From positions 311,259,118 to 311,323,117 of the forward strand of contig NC_081408.1 in the NCBI RefSeq assembly GCF_030272615.1: a stretch of DNA of 64,000 nucleotides. Reading direction: 5' to 3'. Positions 48,321 through 59,700 of the stretch are shown piece by piece. Source of the DNA: Cryptomeria japonica (lineage: Eukaryota > Streptophyta > Pinopsida > Cupressales > Cupressaceae). How positions within the stretch are numbered: the stretch's first letter is position 1; every line of letters begins with the position of its first letter. Made by a program: the position numbers and the translations under genes. Below the pieces are notes generated by a model that saw nothing but the letters and a program-made list of their open reading frames with translations, was not told the DNA's origin and did not search any database.

Positions 48321-49441
48321 TATTGATATTTTGGTATGGTTTTGTCATTGATGTCAACACCTACTAAAACACTAGCACTTTGGAGATCCAGCAGCATTCA
48401 CCGGCAAGCAAGTAACTATTGCACAGTTACTGATATATGGTTCACCGGCAGGATATAATGTTCATCGGCAGGATATAATGTTCACCGACGGGATATAATG
48501 TTCATTGGCAGGATATAATGATCACCAACACTTGGAATGATATGGAAGACACTTGGTAATGTCGAAGACATCATATGGACACTTTGTTTTGAAGAATTAA
48601 TCATTGGTATATTCATATTTACATATTTGTTTTTACCGGCAAATAGGTCCAGGGTTACCTAGAGTTACACCGACAGGTTTATCTTTTCCAAATCAGCATG
48701 GCACGCTATGGAGATGATTTATTATTGTTGTAAATGCATTAATCTGACATGTTTAATTGGTTATTGCATCGGATATTATATTATTTGTAAACTATTTTTA
48801 TTGTAATATCTTGTAGAGCCGACCTACTAAAATTGGTCTTACGTTATGGTATAAATGTAAGATCTTATTTGTAAGATCGAATGTGGAATGCAGAAAAAGA
48901 ATTAAGAGAAGGTATATGCGAGATTAAGCAGAGGTATACACGAAGACATCATTTGAAGGTGAAGCTAGGTTTTTGTAGAAGCATATCAGCATTACACCAA
49001 TACTAAATCCAACATATGAAGATGCTATTTTGTGCAGTACATTCTTATTGGATTTAACCATCCAACTGTAGTCAGTGTGTCTCCCATTTTGTGATTGAGC
49101 AGTGAGCTCTACGTTGTTGGCCTTTCTGCATGTGCAGACCCCATTTATGTACACTTACTATCTGCAGTAGTATCATCTGATTATGGGTAAGGTTTCCCAC
49201 CGTGATTTTTCCCCTTACAGGGTTTTCACGTACAAATATTGGTGTTATGTGTTGTGGATGACTTTATGTTTGTGTTTCATGCATTAATCTTTATGGGTAT
49301 AGCAATTTACTGTTAACACTGTCTACCGACATACTTAACTAGTTTACTGGTATTAAGCATTAAGTTGGTTTAATGGTTTTTGATTTGAATTTATTAGACA
49401 ACTGATTCACCCCCTCTCTCAGTTGTCTCTAGGACCTAACA
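48321..49441 (+). repeat. Copia-C 5' LTR
   Basis: Starts TATTGATATTTTGG (TG to TA change) and ends AGGACCTAACA. Contains a 20-bp tandem repeat at 48441-48530. Followed two bases later by primer site TGGTATCAGAGC at 49444-49455. Confidence 0.93.
48441..48530. repeat. 20-bp tandem repeat in Copia-C LTR
   Basis: 4.5 copies, exact 20-base period, of TTCACCGGCAGGATATAATG. Variants are TTCATCGGCA, TTCACCGACG and TTCATTGGCA, i.e. transitions at the CCGG core. The matching array in the 3' LTR is at about 54137-54235. Confidence 0.95.
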
Positions 49442-49443
49442 AT

Positions 49444-49455
49444 TGGTATCAGAGC
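49444..49455 (+). promoter_or_regulatory. Copia-C primer-binding site
   Basis: Perfect TGGTATCAGAGC, two bases after the 5' LTR, initiator tRNA-Met type. Confidence 0.92.
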
Positions 49456-49498
49456 TTAGTTCTCTTTTTGCAAAAGTTTAACAACTTGAGGAGATCCA

Positions 49499-51800
49499 AT
49501 GACTACTAATTATTTCAGAAAGGATAGTCCTAAACTTGATGGAACCAACTATGGGATATGGAAGATCAGGATGGAGACACATCTGAATTGCATTGGTATA
49601 GACATCTGGGAAGTTACAAAGAAAGGCTATACTATTTCTGTAGCTGGTCAGACTACTCCAACTACCTTAGCTAAAGATGAGGAGAATGATTACAAAGCAA
49701 GAGAAGCACTTTTGAGCATTTTATCAGATCAACAAATCATGGGATTATCAGATAGGTCTACCGCTAAAGCTATTTGGGATCATTTGGAAACACTGAATGA
49801 AGGAGATTCCATAGTCAAGATTGCAAAACTTGAAAGCTTCCGAGTCAGGTATGAACATCTGAAAATGGAAGAAGATGAAAGGATTTCTGCTTTTATGGAA
49901 AGAGTAAATGAAATTGTTTTAGGTATTAAATGTTGTGGAGGAACCTTGAGTGAGGATGAAATTGTTTCAAAAATATTAAGAGGATTGCCACCGGCATATA
50001 AAATGAAGGTTACTACTATAAATGAGTTGAGAACAATGCCTAATACATCAGTAACTAGGGATACATTGATTGGAAAACTTTCAGCTTTTGAAATTGAGGA
50101 ATTTGGTCTTGTTGCTACTATAAAGATAGATTTGGCCTTTAAAGCATCAACATCATCTACTCCATCATTTGACAAATCAGATTGGAAAGCCTTTTATGCA
50201 AGAGAACTTGAAGAAACTAGGAAGGAGAATGAAGAACTTGAAGCACTATTTGCAAGAAAAATGCCAAAAGGTCCAGTTGGAAGTAAGTATGAAGGTAAAG
50301 CACCCTTTAAATGTTTTAACTACAATAAGATTGGTCATATGGCTTCGAGATGCCCTGATAGACAAGCTAGACTAAGAGAAGAAGCTAGAAGAACATACAA
50401 GCCTAATCCTAAATATCAAAGATATAGATTTAAGAAGAACAAAGACAAATCTTGTTACATTGTTGATGAAGGTGTGATTGATGATTCTAATAAGTATCCA
50501 ACAGACAATGGATGGGTTTTTGTTGCTATAACAGAAGATCAATTGGCACCTACTGCTCAACTGGTAGAACAAGCCCTAGCAGCTAAAGTTGAAGTAAAGG
50601 ATGAATGGATCATTGACTCAGGATGGTCACTTCATATGATAGGAGACAAAGGTAAATTATTGAACTTTCAAGAATACAATGGAGGTTTAGTAAGATTTAG
50701 ATATGACAAAGCTTGTTCAATCAAAGGTAAGGGTACAATATCTCTTGATGGTAAGCATAACACTGACAATGTCTACTATGTTGAAGGATTAAAGCATAAT
50801 ATTTTAAGTGTTGGTCAATTGGTTGAGAAGGGATTTCAACTACAATTTAAGAATGGAAAATGCAAAATCATGAATAGAACTGGTTTGGAGATTGCAACCA
50901 GTAATCAGACTAGAGGTAATATCTTTCATTTGAATAACAGTGAAATGGCATGCTTGATTGCACATATAGATGAAAGTTGGTTATGGCATAAGAGACTATG
51001 CAATGTAAACTTTGATTGCATGGTGAAGATCGGTACTTCTAGAGTAGTTAGAGATCTACCTAAAATTGTGAAACCCCAGAATACAATTTGTAAGGAATGT
51101 CAATTTGGAAAACAAGTTAGAGCTAGTTTCAAAAGTATTCCAAAAAAATCCAATAATTCTCTTGATTTGATTCATACTAATTTATGTGGCTCAGCTAGAA
51201 CTAAAAGCTTACAAGCTGATAAATATTTCATGCTAATTATTGATGATTATTCTAGAATGTGTTGGGTTACTTTTCTCAGAGAAAAATCAAAAGCACTTGG
51301 AAAGTTCAAGCTATTCAAAGAAATGCTTGAAAATGAAACCGGTAAGAAAATCAAATGTTTAAGATCAGATCAAGGAGGAGAATTCACATCTAAGGACTTT
51401 AATACATTCTGTGAAGTGAATGGAATTAGAAGACAGCTATCAACACCTTAGACACCACAACAAAATGTAGTTGTTGAAAGGAGAAATAGAACTATCTTGG
51501 ATGCAGCAAGAAGATGTTATCTGAAGCAAATTTACCACATGTGTATTGGAGAGAAGTAGTCAGCACAGCCATCTATACATTCAACAAAGTTCACATCAAA
51601 GGTGAAACCGATAAGACCCCTCATGAACTATGGTTTGGTAGTACTCCTACTCTTAAGTATTTTAGAATTTTTGGAAGTAAATGTTATATTAGAAGAGATG
51701 AGTATATTGGAAATTTTGATCCTAGAACTGATGAAGGAATATTTCTTGGTTATTCATCTAAGAGCAAGGCATATAGATGTTTTAATAAGAGATTGTAGAA
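49499..51800 (+). pseudogene. Copia-C gag, protease and integrase
   Basis: The longest open frame of the window: 650 codons from ATG 49499 (MTTNYFRKDSPKLDGTNYGI) to a TAG at 51449-51451. Gag: SDRSTAKAIWDHLETLNEGD, EEDERISAFMERVNEI. The zinc knuckle is CFNYNKIGHMASRC, second Cys changed to Tyr. Protease: WIIDSGWSLHMIGDKGK, DSG intact. Pre-integrase: SWLWHKRLCNVNFD (His to Asn in the usual CHVNF), ICKECQFGKQ. Integrase: [41 protein letters not shown]. The TAG in STP-stop-TPQQN sits at a Gln codon. A frameshift follows near 51510, then VYWREVVSTAIYTFNKVHIK to a TAG at 51796. Confidence 0.93.
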
Positions 51801-53643
51801 AATTGTTGAGAATACAAATGTAAAGATTGATGAACAATTTAGAGGAACTTCAAGGTATATAGACTCTGAACTGGCAACAGAAATTGTGACAAATGAACCT
51901 ACACTAAATCCACTAGTATAGAATGAAGATCCAGTTACCTCGGTACCACTAGAGGATTCCACAGTAATTGAAGAACAACAACAAACTAAGACACCCCGGT
52001 ATGTAAGATTGAATCATTCTGAAGATCAGATAATTGGAAACAAATTTAAAGGAGTTATGATAAGAGGAAGATTGGCAAATGAAGAGGTATGTCTTATTTC
52101 TCAAATTGAACCATCATCTGTTAATGAGGCATGTGAAGATAAATTTTGAATTAAAGCTATGGAAGAAGAATTAGGACAAATTGAGAAAAATAATACTTGG
52201 ACATTAGTTCCCTGGCCTAAAGGTAAAAATGTAATTGGAACCAAATGGGTATTTAGAAACAAACTTAATGAAGATGGTAAGGTTGTCAGAAATAAAGCAA
52301 GATTAATGTGTAAGGGATATTCTTAGAAAGAAGGAGTTGATTACAATGAAACCTTTGCACCGGTAGCTAGAATTGAGGCAGTTAGATTATTCTTGGCCTT
52401 TGCAGCTCACAAGAACTACAAAGTTCATCAAATGGATATTAAATGTGCATTCTTGAATGGAGATCTTGAAGAGGAAGTCTATATTGAACAACCTAATGGA
52501 TTTTCTTTGACATATTACAATGATATGGTTTGCAGGTTAAGAAAAGCTCTGTATGGATTAAAACAAGCCCCAAGAGCTTGGTATGCAAGGTTGGATAAGT
52601 ATCTTTTAAATATTGGTTTTACTAAAGGAAATGCAGACAATAATTTATATTACAAAATAACTAATGATGACATCTTGATTATAGAAGTATTCATTGATGA
52701 TATAATATTTGGCAGAGAAGATGGATTATGTACAGAATTTTCTATTAAAATGCAACAAGAATTTGAAATGTCTATGATTGGAGAAATAAAATTCTTTTTA
52801 GGATTGCAGATTTCACAGACTGACAAAGGTATATTTTTGAGTCAAAGCAAGTACCTGAAAGAGTTACTAAAGAAATTTGGGATGGAGAACTCTAAACTAG
52901 TAAGCACACCTATGACTACAAATGACAAATTATCTCAAAGGGATGAATCTACACCTGTTAATCCAACTAGATACAAATCTATGATAGGAGGTTTACTATA
53001 TTTGACACAAACCAGGCTTGATATTATGAATGCAATATGTATTGTTTCAAGATTTCAAAGTAATCCAAAAGAAAATCATGAATCAGTAGTAAAAAGGATT
53101 TTTCGGTACTTATAAGGCACTGCAAATCTTGGATTATGGTATCCTACAGATGAAAATTTTGATCTATGTGCATACACAGATGCAAATTGGGTAGGAGATG
53201 TGGATGATAGGAAAAGCACCACTGGAGGAGCATTCTTTATTGGAAAGAGATTAGTTTCTTGGTTGAGTAAGAAATAGAGTTGTACATCTTTATCAACAAC
53301 AGAATTAGAATATGTTGTAGTAGCAACTAACTGTACACAAGTACTATGGCTTAAGCAAATGTTGAAAGACATAAAAGTAAAATGCAAGGAACCTATTACT
53401 GTATATTGTGATAACACTGCAGCAATTGATATATCTAAGAATCTGGTATTACATTCTAAAACAAAACATATTTCTATCAAACTGAATTTTCTAAGAGAAA
53501 AAGTTGAAGAAAAGGAGATAAAACTGGTTTATGTGAATACTAAAGAACAACTTGCAGATATTTTCATAAAACCTTTGCCTAAGGAGACTTTTGAATATCT
53601 CAGAGATCAACTTGGAGTCATATCACCACTGGTAGAGACTTAG
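51801..53643 (+). pseudogene. Copia-C RT and RNase H
   Basis: Reads [40 protein letters not shown], a TAG at 52324 (Gln in relatives), then 52393-53115 open: [54 protein letters not shown] with both Asp, and [18 protein letters not shown] after FRYL at 53114, then AYTDANWVGDVDDRKSTTGG, a TAG at Gln in LSKK-stop-SCTS, and VYCDNTAAIDISKNL to the stop at 53641-53643. All nonsense codons fit C-to-T or G-to-A changes. Confidence 0.92.
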
Positions 53644-54025
53644 ATAGTTGATGATTGTCATCAACTGGTAGAATTAAAAGGCAAATCTTTTACTCTGGTC
53701 TTTGATAAGGAAGCTACTTCTCAGGGGGAGTAGTTGGTATTGATTGGTATTGGTTGGTATATTGAATTGATTGGTATTTTGTATATGAACTTGGTTTTAT
53801 TATAACTTTGGCATTTGATGTCAAAGGGGGAGAGATATCTATGGAAATACACATTATCTTTTAAGGAAAGTTTGGTATTGAAAATCCTTGGATAAACACA
53901 TGTTGCTCCCAGGGGGAGAGATTTTTGTTTAGGAGAGATTGTTGATTTTTGGTATTTGGTATTTCTGTTTTGGCACTTTGATGGTTTTTCCATCTTCTGT
54001 GGCCATCAATGCCAAAGGGGGAGAT
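53644..54025 (+). promoter_or_regulatory. Copia-C 3' noncoding tract with polypurine motifs and hairpin
   Basis: Four purine tracts: CAGGGGGAG at 53722, AAAGGGGGAG at 53823, CAGGGGGAG at 53910 and AAAGGGGGAG at 54014 (adjoining the LTR). TTTGGCACTTTGATGG (53969-53984) can pair with CCATCAATGCCAAA (54003-54016), 14 bp with a two-base bulge and an 18-base loop; the 3' arm enters the primer tract. Confidence 0.8.
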
Positions 54026-55133
54026 TTTTGATATTTTGGTATGGTTTTGTCATTGATGTCAACACCTACTAAAACACTAGCACTTTGGAGATCCAGCAGC
54101 ATTCACTAGCAAGCAAGTAACTATTGCACAGTTACTGATATAATGTTCACCGGTAGGATATAATATTCACCGGCAAGATATAATGTTCACCGGCAGGATA
54201 TAATGTTCACCGGTAGGATATAATGATCACCAACACTTGGTAATGTCGAAGACATCGTGTGGACACTTTGTTTTGAAGAATTAATCATTGGTATATTCAT
54301 ATTTACATGTTTGCTTTTACCAGCAAATAGGTCCAGGGTTACCTAGGGTTACATCGATAGGTTTATCTTTTCCAGATCAGCATGGCACGCTATGGTGATG
54401 ATTTATTATTGTTCTAAATGCATTAAGATGACATGTTTAATCGGTTATTGCATCGGATATTATATTGTTTGTAAAATGTTTTTATTGTAATATCTTGTAG
54501 AGACGACCTACTAAAATTGGTCTTAGGTTATGGTATAAATGTAAGATCTTATTTGTAAGATCGAATGTGGAATGTAGAAAAAGAATTAAGAGAAGGTATA
54601 TACAAGATTAAGAAGAGGTATACACAAAGACATAATTTGAAGGTGAAGCTAGGTTTTTGTAGAAGCATATCAGCATTACACCAGTATTGAATCCAGCATA
54701 TGAAGATGCTATTTTGTGCAGTACATTCTTATTGGATTTAACCATCCAATTGTAGTCAGTGTGACTCCCATTTTGTGATTGAGCAGTGAGCTCTAGGCTG
54801 TTGGCCTTTCTACATATCCAGACCCTATTTATGTACACTTAGTATCTGCAATAGTATCATCTCATTGTGGGTAAGGTTTCCCACCATGGTTTTTCCCCTT
54901 AGAGGGTTTTCACATACAAGTATTGGTGTTATGTGTTGTGGATGACTTTATGTTTGTGTTTCATGCATTAATCTTTATCGGTATAGCAATTTACCGTTAA
55001 CACTATCTACCGGCATACTTAACTGGTTTACCGGTATTAAGCATTAAGTTGGTTTAATGGTTTTTGATTTGAATTTATTAGACAACTGATTCACCCCCCC
55101 CCCCCTCCTCTCAGTTGTCTCTGGGACCTAACA
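54026..55133 (+). repeat. Copia-C 3' LTR
   Basis: 1108 bp copy of 48321-49441. It has a longer C-run (TTCACCCCCCCCCCCC at about 55091) and lacks about 20 bases near 54240. Confidence 0.93.
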
Positions 55134-55138
55134 TCCAG

Positions 55139-55553
55139 CACATGAAGATGCTATTTTGAGTAGTACATTATCATTGGATTTAACCATCCAATTGTAGTCA
55201 GTGTGACTCCCATTTTGTGATTGAGCAGTGAGCTTTAGGTAGTTGGCCTTTCTACAAGTGCAGACCCCATTTATACACACATACTATCTGCAATAGTATC
55301 ATCTGATTGTGGGTAAGGTTTCCCACTGTGGTTTTCCCCTTACAGGGTTTCCACATACAAATATCTGTGTTTTGTGTTGTGGATGTTATTTGTCTTTCTG
55401 TTTCAAGCATTAAAATTTACTGGTATTGTTATTAACTGTTAAACTGTCTATGAGCATTAAGTTTGGTTTACTGGTATTATGCATTAAGTTTGGTTTAGAT
55501 TTATTGACAATGGATTCACCTTCGCCCCTCTCAGTTGCCTCCAGGTCCTAACA
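55139..55553 (+). repeat. Copia-A 3' LTR, piece 3
   Basis: Resumes CACATGAAGATGCTATTTTG and ends GGTCCTAACA, followed by TSD GAGAT (55554-55558) and the GA array. Confidence 0.93.
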
Positions 55554-57075
55554 GAGATAGAGGGAAAGAAAGAGAGACATATGAGAGGAAGAGAAAGGGA
55601 GGGGAAGGGAGAGGGAGAGGGAGAGGGAGAGGGAGAGGGAGAGGGAGAGAAAGAGAGGCAGAGGGAGAGAATGGGAGAGAGTGATAGAGAGAGAGATACT
55701 TGAGAGAGGGAGAGAAAGAGAGAGCCCAAGTAAAAGAGGGAAAGAGAGGGATAGACCAAAGAGAGAGAGTGGGTGAGGGATATGGGAAAGAGAGGGAGAG
55801 ATACCTGAGAGAGGGATAGACCAAAGAGAGAGAGAGTGGGTGAGTGAGAGAGATACCTGAGAGAGGGAGGTAAGTAGAGAAGGAGAGAGAGGGGGAGAGA
55901 AGAGAGAGAGAGAGAGAGGTAGATGGGGGAGGGAAAGAGAGGGATGAACCAAAGAGAGAGAGCAGGTGAGGGAGGTGGAAAAGAGAGGGAGAGAGAGACT
56001 TAAGAGTGGGAGGGAAGTGGAGAGGGAGAGAGAGGGAGATGGAAGAGAGATAGATATAGAGAGAGAAAGAGGAAGGTAGCGGGAGGGAGAGAGGTCTAGA
56101 GAGAGAAAGGGAAATATACAAAGAGGGAGAAACATAGAGAGTTAAGGAGAAGCATGTGAAGAGAGGGAGTGGAATGTGAGAGAGAAAGAATAGAAGAGAG
56201 TGAGGGAGAGGGGGAAATATAGAGATACCTCTGAGGTAAATGGAGGGATGTTGAGAGAGAGAGAGAGGGAGGGAGAGAGTGAGATACCTAGAGAGACCTG
56301 AGAGGTGGAGGGAGGGATGTGAGAGAGAGAGCCCAAGTGAAAGAGAGGGGGAGGGAGGGAGGGAAAGAGTGAGAGACAAAAGAAGAGAGAGTCCAATCCC
56401 ATTCACACTTCTTAAGGTGAGCTAGTCTACCCCGTGGTCATATGCCATGCCGGCCTCCAAGAGGGAAGAGAAAACTCCAACCGATAGGGCTGGAACCAAC
56501 CAACCTACTTCTGCCCATAGGGGCCTCAGGTTGAGATGTCCATATCCAGAGAACTTTAGGAGCCTAGCCATTAAAGATTTGGATTGGTTAGTCTTCTGCG
56601 GATCAAAGGAGGGAAAGAGGGAGAGATACCTAAGAGAGGGAGGAAAAGAGAGGCAGATCCCTTAGGGGAAAGAGAGGGAGGGAGAAAGGAAGGGGATAAG
56701 AGAGACAAAGATACAAAGAGAGAGAGAGGTGGGGGTTGAGTGAGAGACTAGAGAGAGAGCCCAAGTGTAAGAGAGAGAGACTTGAGAGATAGAGTTCACA
56801 AGATAGAGAGATGGAGGATGCAAAGAGGGAAATAGTGAGAGATAAAGAGAGCCCAAGTGAGAGGGAGGAAGGAATACAAAGAGTGTAAAAGACTAGAGAG
56901 AGAGGTAAAGAGAGGGGGTAGGAAGGTGGGGGTTGAGGGAGAGACTAGAGGGAGAGAAAGTCCAAGTAAAAGAGGGAGGGAGGGAAAGAGATAGAGAGAC
57001 TTAAGAGAGAGAGAGTAGGGGTTGAGAAAGAGAGAAAGGGGGAATTCAAGGAAGAGACTAGAGAGATATTACTAA
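55554..57075. repeat. GA-rich simple-repeat array, block 3
   Basis: Continuation of 9627-10832. Includes eight consecutive GGGAGA units at about 55607-55655 and degenerate units such as GAGAGATACCTGAGAGAGGG and AGAGAGAGCCCAAGTGAAAG. A non-repetitive island of about 205 bp lies at 56396-56600. It fades into AT-rich sequence after 57070. Confidence 0.93.
56396..56600. other. Non-repetitive island within the GA array
   Basis: Balanced-composition sequence (CTAGTCTACCCCGTGGTCAT, GCCGGCCTCCAAGAGG) flanked on both sides by GA repeat. I see no element ends or known domain. It could be a gene fragment or a small insertion. Confidence 0.4.
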
Positions 57076-58261
57076 TACGAGCATGTTGATTACTCAAATT
57101 TGATTATGTATAAAATTTATATGAATACTCTAAAAACTAGAATCTGCATTATAACTCCTAGAGATCTAGAACTCTCAAACATCCTAACAATATATACATA
57201 AAATATACATAAATGTTATATTTTATGTGTATATTTGGAGAGAGAGAGAGAGAGAGAGAACACTTTTTGCTTTCTAAGATGAAAAATTACTATGGAATAT
57301 ATTTGGCATGCACCAAACTTGTTGCCTTAGAAAATGCCAAGACAAAGGCTTGGATTTGCCTTGGGAATCCAACACAAAGGCTTGGATGCCCTTCTCAGGC
57401 CCAAGACATGTTTTCCAAATTTTTTATTTTTTTTTTCTATTTTGTTCATGCTCTCCATCAGGTTTGCACGTGTTTCAATGCAAACAAAATAAAACACCAT
57501 ATAATCATCAAGCTCTCTCTTAGATGTCCAACCATATAATTCTTTTTATTTTTTGATAATTTTAAGGTCTTCATTAATAATTTCTTTTATTACTTTGTTT
57601 GTTTTTGTCAAAAACCAACATGTCATATTTCAGCCATAGATTCTACCCGTTTATTGAATTTTTAAACAAATTACTTTTTTAGAAACAAGACTCCATTCTA
57701 TACAATTTTTAAAAAGATTTTTTTTTTTTTTAGTTTTCACAAATATTATGGGGGAGCATGCTCAAATTTTTGTTTTTCAGGATGTGGCCACTTTGAAAAT
57801 TATTAAAAATCATATATTCATTAAAATATTAACTAAAAAATCTAACATAAACTACATCATGTTAGCTAATGTCTCACCAGAGCAAATTTAAAAATTCCAG
57901 AAAAAAACTAACATTTTAGGGGGAGCACACCAGGTACTATGTTATGTTTTTTTGAAAAAAAAGGACCACTTTGTGTGCTTCCCCTTTTTGAAACCCTTAA
58001 TTTATATAATTTTCAAAAAATAAAAAAAGTGTTTTAGAAAGTAGACTTAGAGCACGACAACTCTTGTTATTGCTGCATCCTCATATTTTGAATGTAACTA
58101 TCTTCATTTTCTTTTTGATGTTTAGACTTTGTTGATTTCAGAAAGAAAGTGGTACCTTAAGACCCCTTTTTGGTCCCCTAGATTTTTGCACTTACCTTGC
58201 TTCTGATAAAAGTTGCATAGTGCATGCCTAGAGTTTTGTCATTTCACAAGCCTTTTTTATA
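57076..58261. other. AT-rich intergenic stretch, no gene seen
   Basis: AT-rich with a (GA)n run at 57238-57259 and T-runs. GGGGGAGCAYRC occurs twice (57751 and 57920). I see no coding signal, RNA gene or element ends. Confidence 0.5.
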
Positions 58262-58608
58262 ATGATAACAAGGGTACTTGTAATCTCTCTCCAGATCCAA
58301 AATTTAAATTCTTGTCACATCAATTTTAATCCCACTATGATGACGGCTGCTATGACTATTGATGATACCTTCTTATGCCTCATTTTGTGTACTTTGGGAA
58401 TTGCTTGGCATGTATGGTGTCTTTGGTGGAGGCTGACTTGTAATAATTTTCCTTTCTTGGGAACTTATCCCACTCAATATAAGAAAATTTGGTATTTTCT
58501 TATTATGTTCACGATGGTTTCTTCTCTCACACAATGCATTTGGATTTCTCAACTACGAGTTGGTTATAGGTCTATAGAGATAATGAGAGGGGATAGGATT
58601 AGAATTGA
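58262..58608 (+). pseudogene. Possible upstream part of the 58609-59409 coding remnant
   Basis: A reading frame open to 58756 gives a hydrophobic peptide (TFLCLILCTLGIAWHVWCLW, KKIWYFLIMFTMVSSLTQCI). Its 3' end overlaps, in another frame, the remnant that follows, so one of the two readings is a shadow there or a frameshift joins them. No family recognised. Could be non-coding. Confidence 0.25.
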
Positions 58609-59409
58609 GCCCAACTCGATTTTGAATTTGAAAACATGGGACTATTTTGGCACATATTTTATGAGGGTAGGGTTTCTCAATATCTTTCGAGCATCAATGG
58701 ATTTGGTGAAAATATTTCCTTTCAGTTTGTTGCTTCTTGGGAAAACTGTAGAGTGAAGGTCGGGGGTATCTCATTTGAAGTGAATGAAGACGTGATTTAC
58801 AAAGCCACTAGTCTTCCCATTAGAGGGAGGAATTGGAGGAAATGAATCCATGTCATAGACAATAAAATCTTAGCCATGTTCTTTAAGGATGGGGAAAAAC
58901 TAGTTAAACTACATGGTGGCTTTGACAAGGAGATGATTTCATCCCCTTAGGACCAGGTATGCCTCCTAACCATAAATTTTTTTACCCTTAAAGGTAGGTT
59001 TAAAGTTTACTATTATTATCATCTTCCTTTGTTGAACCACTTCTGCCACCATTCCTTGATTTTCTTCTCATTCTTCCTACTCAACTCCTTTGAAAATTCC
59101 ATTAAGGATGCTCTAGAAGCCACAAAGAATTCTGTTACAAAACCCATTCCACTTCATCAAGGTCTTATTCTTAGGCTCTATTAGCTCCACCTTGTAATGG
59201 GTAATCTCAAACCCATTACTATTATTGAGGCCCTTGTGCATTCTAAATCCCCTTTGGTCATGACTATCATGGACTCCCTTTGTAAAAGAAATAATAAACA
59301 CCTCAGTATTCCAGATACTAGCAATACAAAGATCCCTTTCTCCACCTTGTTGAATTCCAATCGAGCCACCTCTAAAATTGTTAAAACTAATCCTACCACT
59401 TTTGTGTAA
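58609..59409 (+). pseudogene. Decayed coding sequence of unknown family
   Basis: A single frame runs 58609-59409 with only three stops: TGA 58843, TAG 58948 and TAG 59182. It reads LFWHIFYEGRVSQYLSSING, CRVKVGGISFEVNEDVIYKA, LPIRGRNWRK, then LVKLHGGFDKEMISS, VYYYYHLPLLNHF and PLHQGLILRLY. The even codon spacing and continued sense after each stop argue for a real former gene. The first part resembles, to my eye, plant transposon-linked proteins with an x-V-x-E/D-V-I-x-x-A-T-x-L-P motif, but I cannot name the family. At least two stops would fit TGG or CAG changed by transition. Confidence 0.55.
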
Positions 59410-59440
59410 GGAAGTTAAGTAGAGAATATAACTTACTACA

Positions 59441-59700
59441 CTAATGTTTTTTTTTATCGATAAAAGGCTGAAGCCGTAATTTTATTAGTTTTTTATAATC
59501 TAATACAACCCAGCTCACTAGGGGCATCGGTAGGAAAGAGCTAGGTGGAGAAAACCTCTGGTCTTTCCCCTTAAAAGAAAATATAGATAGATTTATTACA
59601 ATTTTGAGGAGTATACAATCGTCATATCCAGCCAATTTGCAATTTGAGTCTATAACCTGGGAATTTACATCCATATGAACTTATGAAGCATCACGAGGCT
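59441..59700 (-). mobile_element. 3' end of a non-LTR retrotransposon (LINE)
   Basis: On the reverse strand: GGTTGTATTAGATTATAAAA, AATTACGGCTTCAGCCTTTT, then ATCGATAAAAAAAA. Such a tail next to a poly(A)-like run (T-run at 59449-59456) is typical of plant LINE 3' ends. No target duplication was found. Its body further right is not recognisable; it may belong to the LINE at 62935-64000 with later insertions between. Confidence 0.5.

Larger units (their letters stand above)
48321..55133 (+). mobile_element. Copia-C: complete Ty1/copia element nested in Copia-A 3' LTR
   Basis: LTRs 48321-49441 (1121 bp) and 54026-55133 (1108 bp), TSD TCCAA (48316-48320) and TCCAG (55134-55138). The undisturbed Copia-A 5' LTR has TCCAG at this spot, so the left copy has one G-to-A change. 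By eye the LTRs differ by about 5% plus a ~20-bp deletion in the 3' copy. Copia-C is related to Copia-A along its whole coding region, so a relative inserted into its own LTR type. Confidence 0.95.
10833..55553 (+). mobile_element. Copia-A: outermost Ty1/copia element, interrupted by three insertions
   Basis: Bounded by TG...CA LTRs and a 5-bp TSD, GAGAT, at 10828-10832 and 55554-55558, in the GA array. Without inserts it would be about 6.8 kb. Inserts: Copia-B at 13932-20168, Tat gypsy at 22966-47824 and Copia-C at 48321-55133. Order of domains: gag, protease, integrase, RT, RNase H, which is copia order. The 3' LTR is in three pieces totalling 1053 bp against 1052 bp for the 5' LTR. By eye the LTRs differ at roughly 7-10% of sites. 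Confidence 0.9.

Noticed and set aside
55484-56406. Long Ser/Leu/Pro-rich open frames on the - strand
   Set aside because: Same artefact in block 3 of the GA array.
57213-57539. 108-codon + strand frame starting in a GA run
   Set aside because: No domain, compositionally biased, begins in simple repeat; no support.
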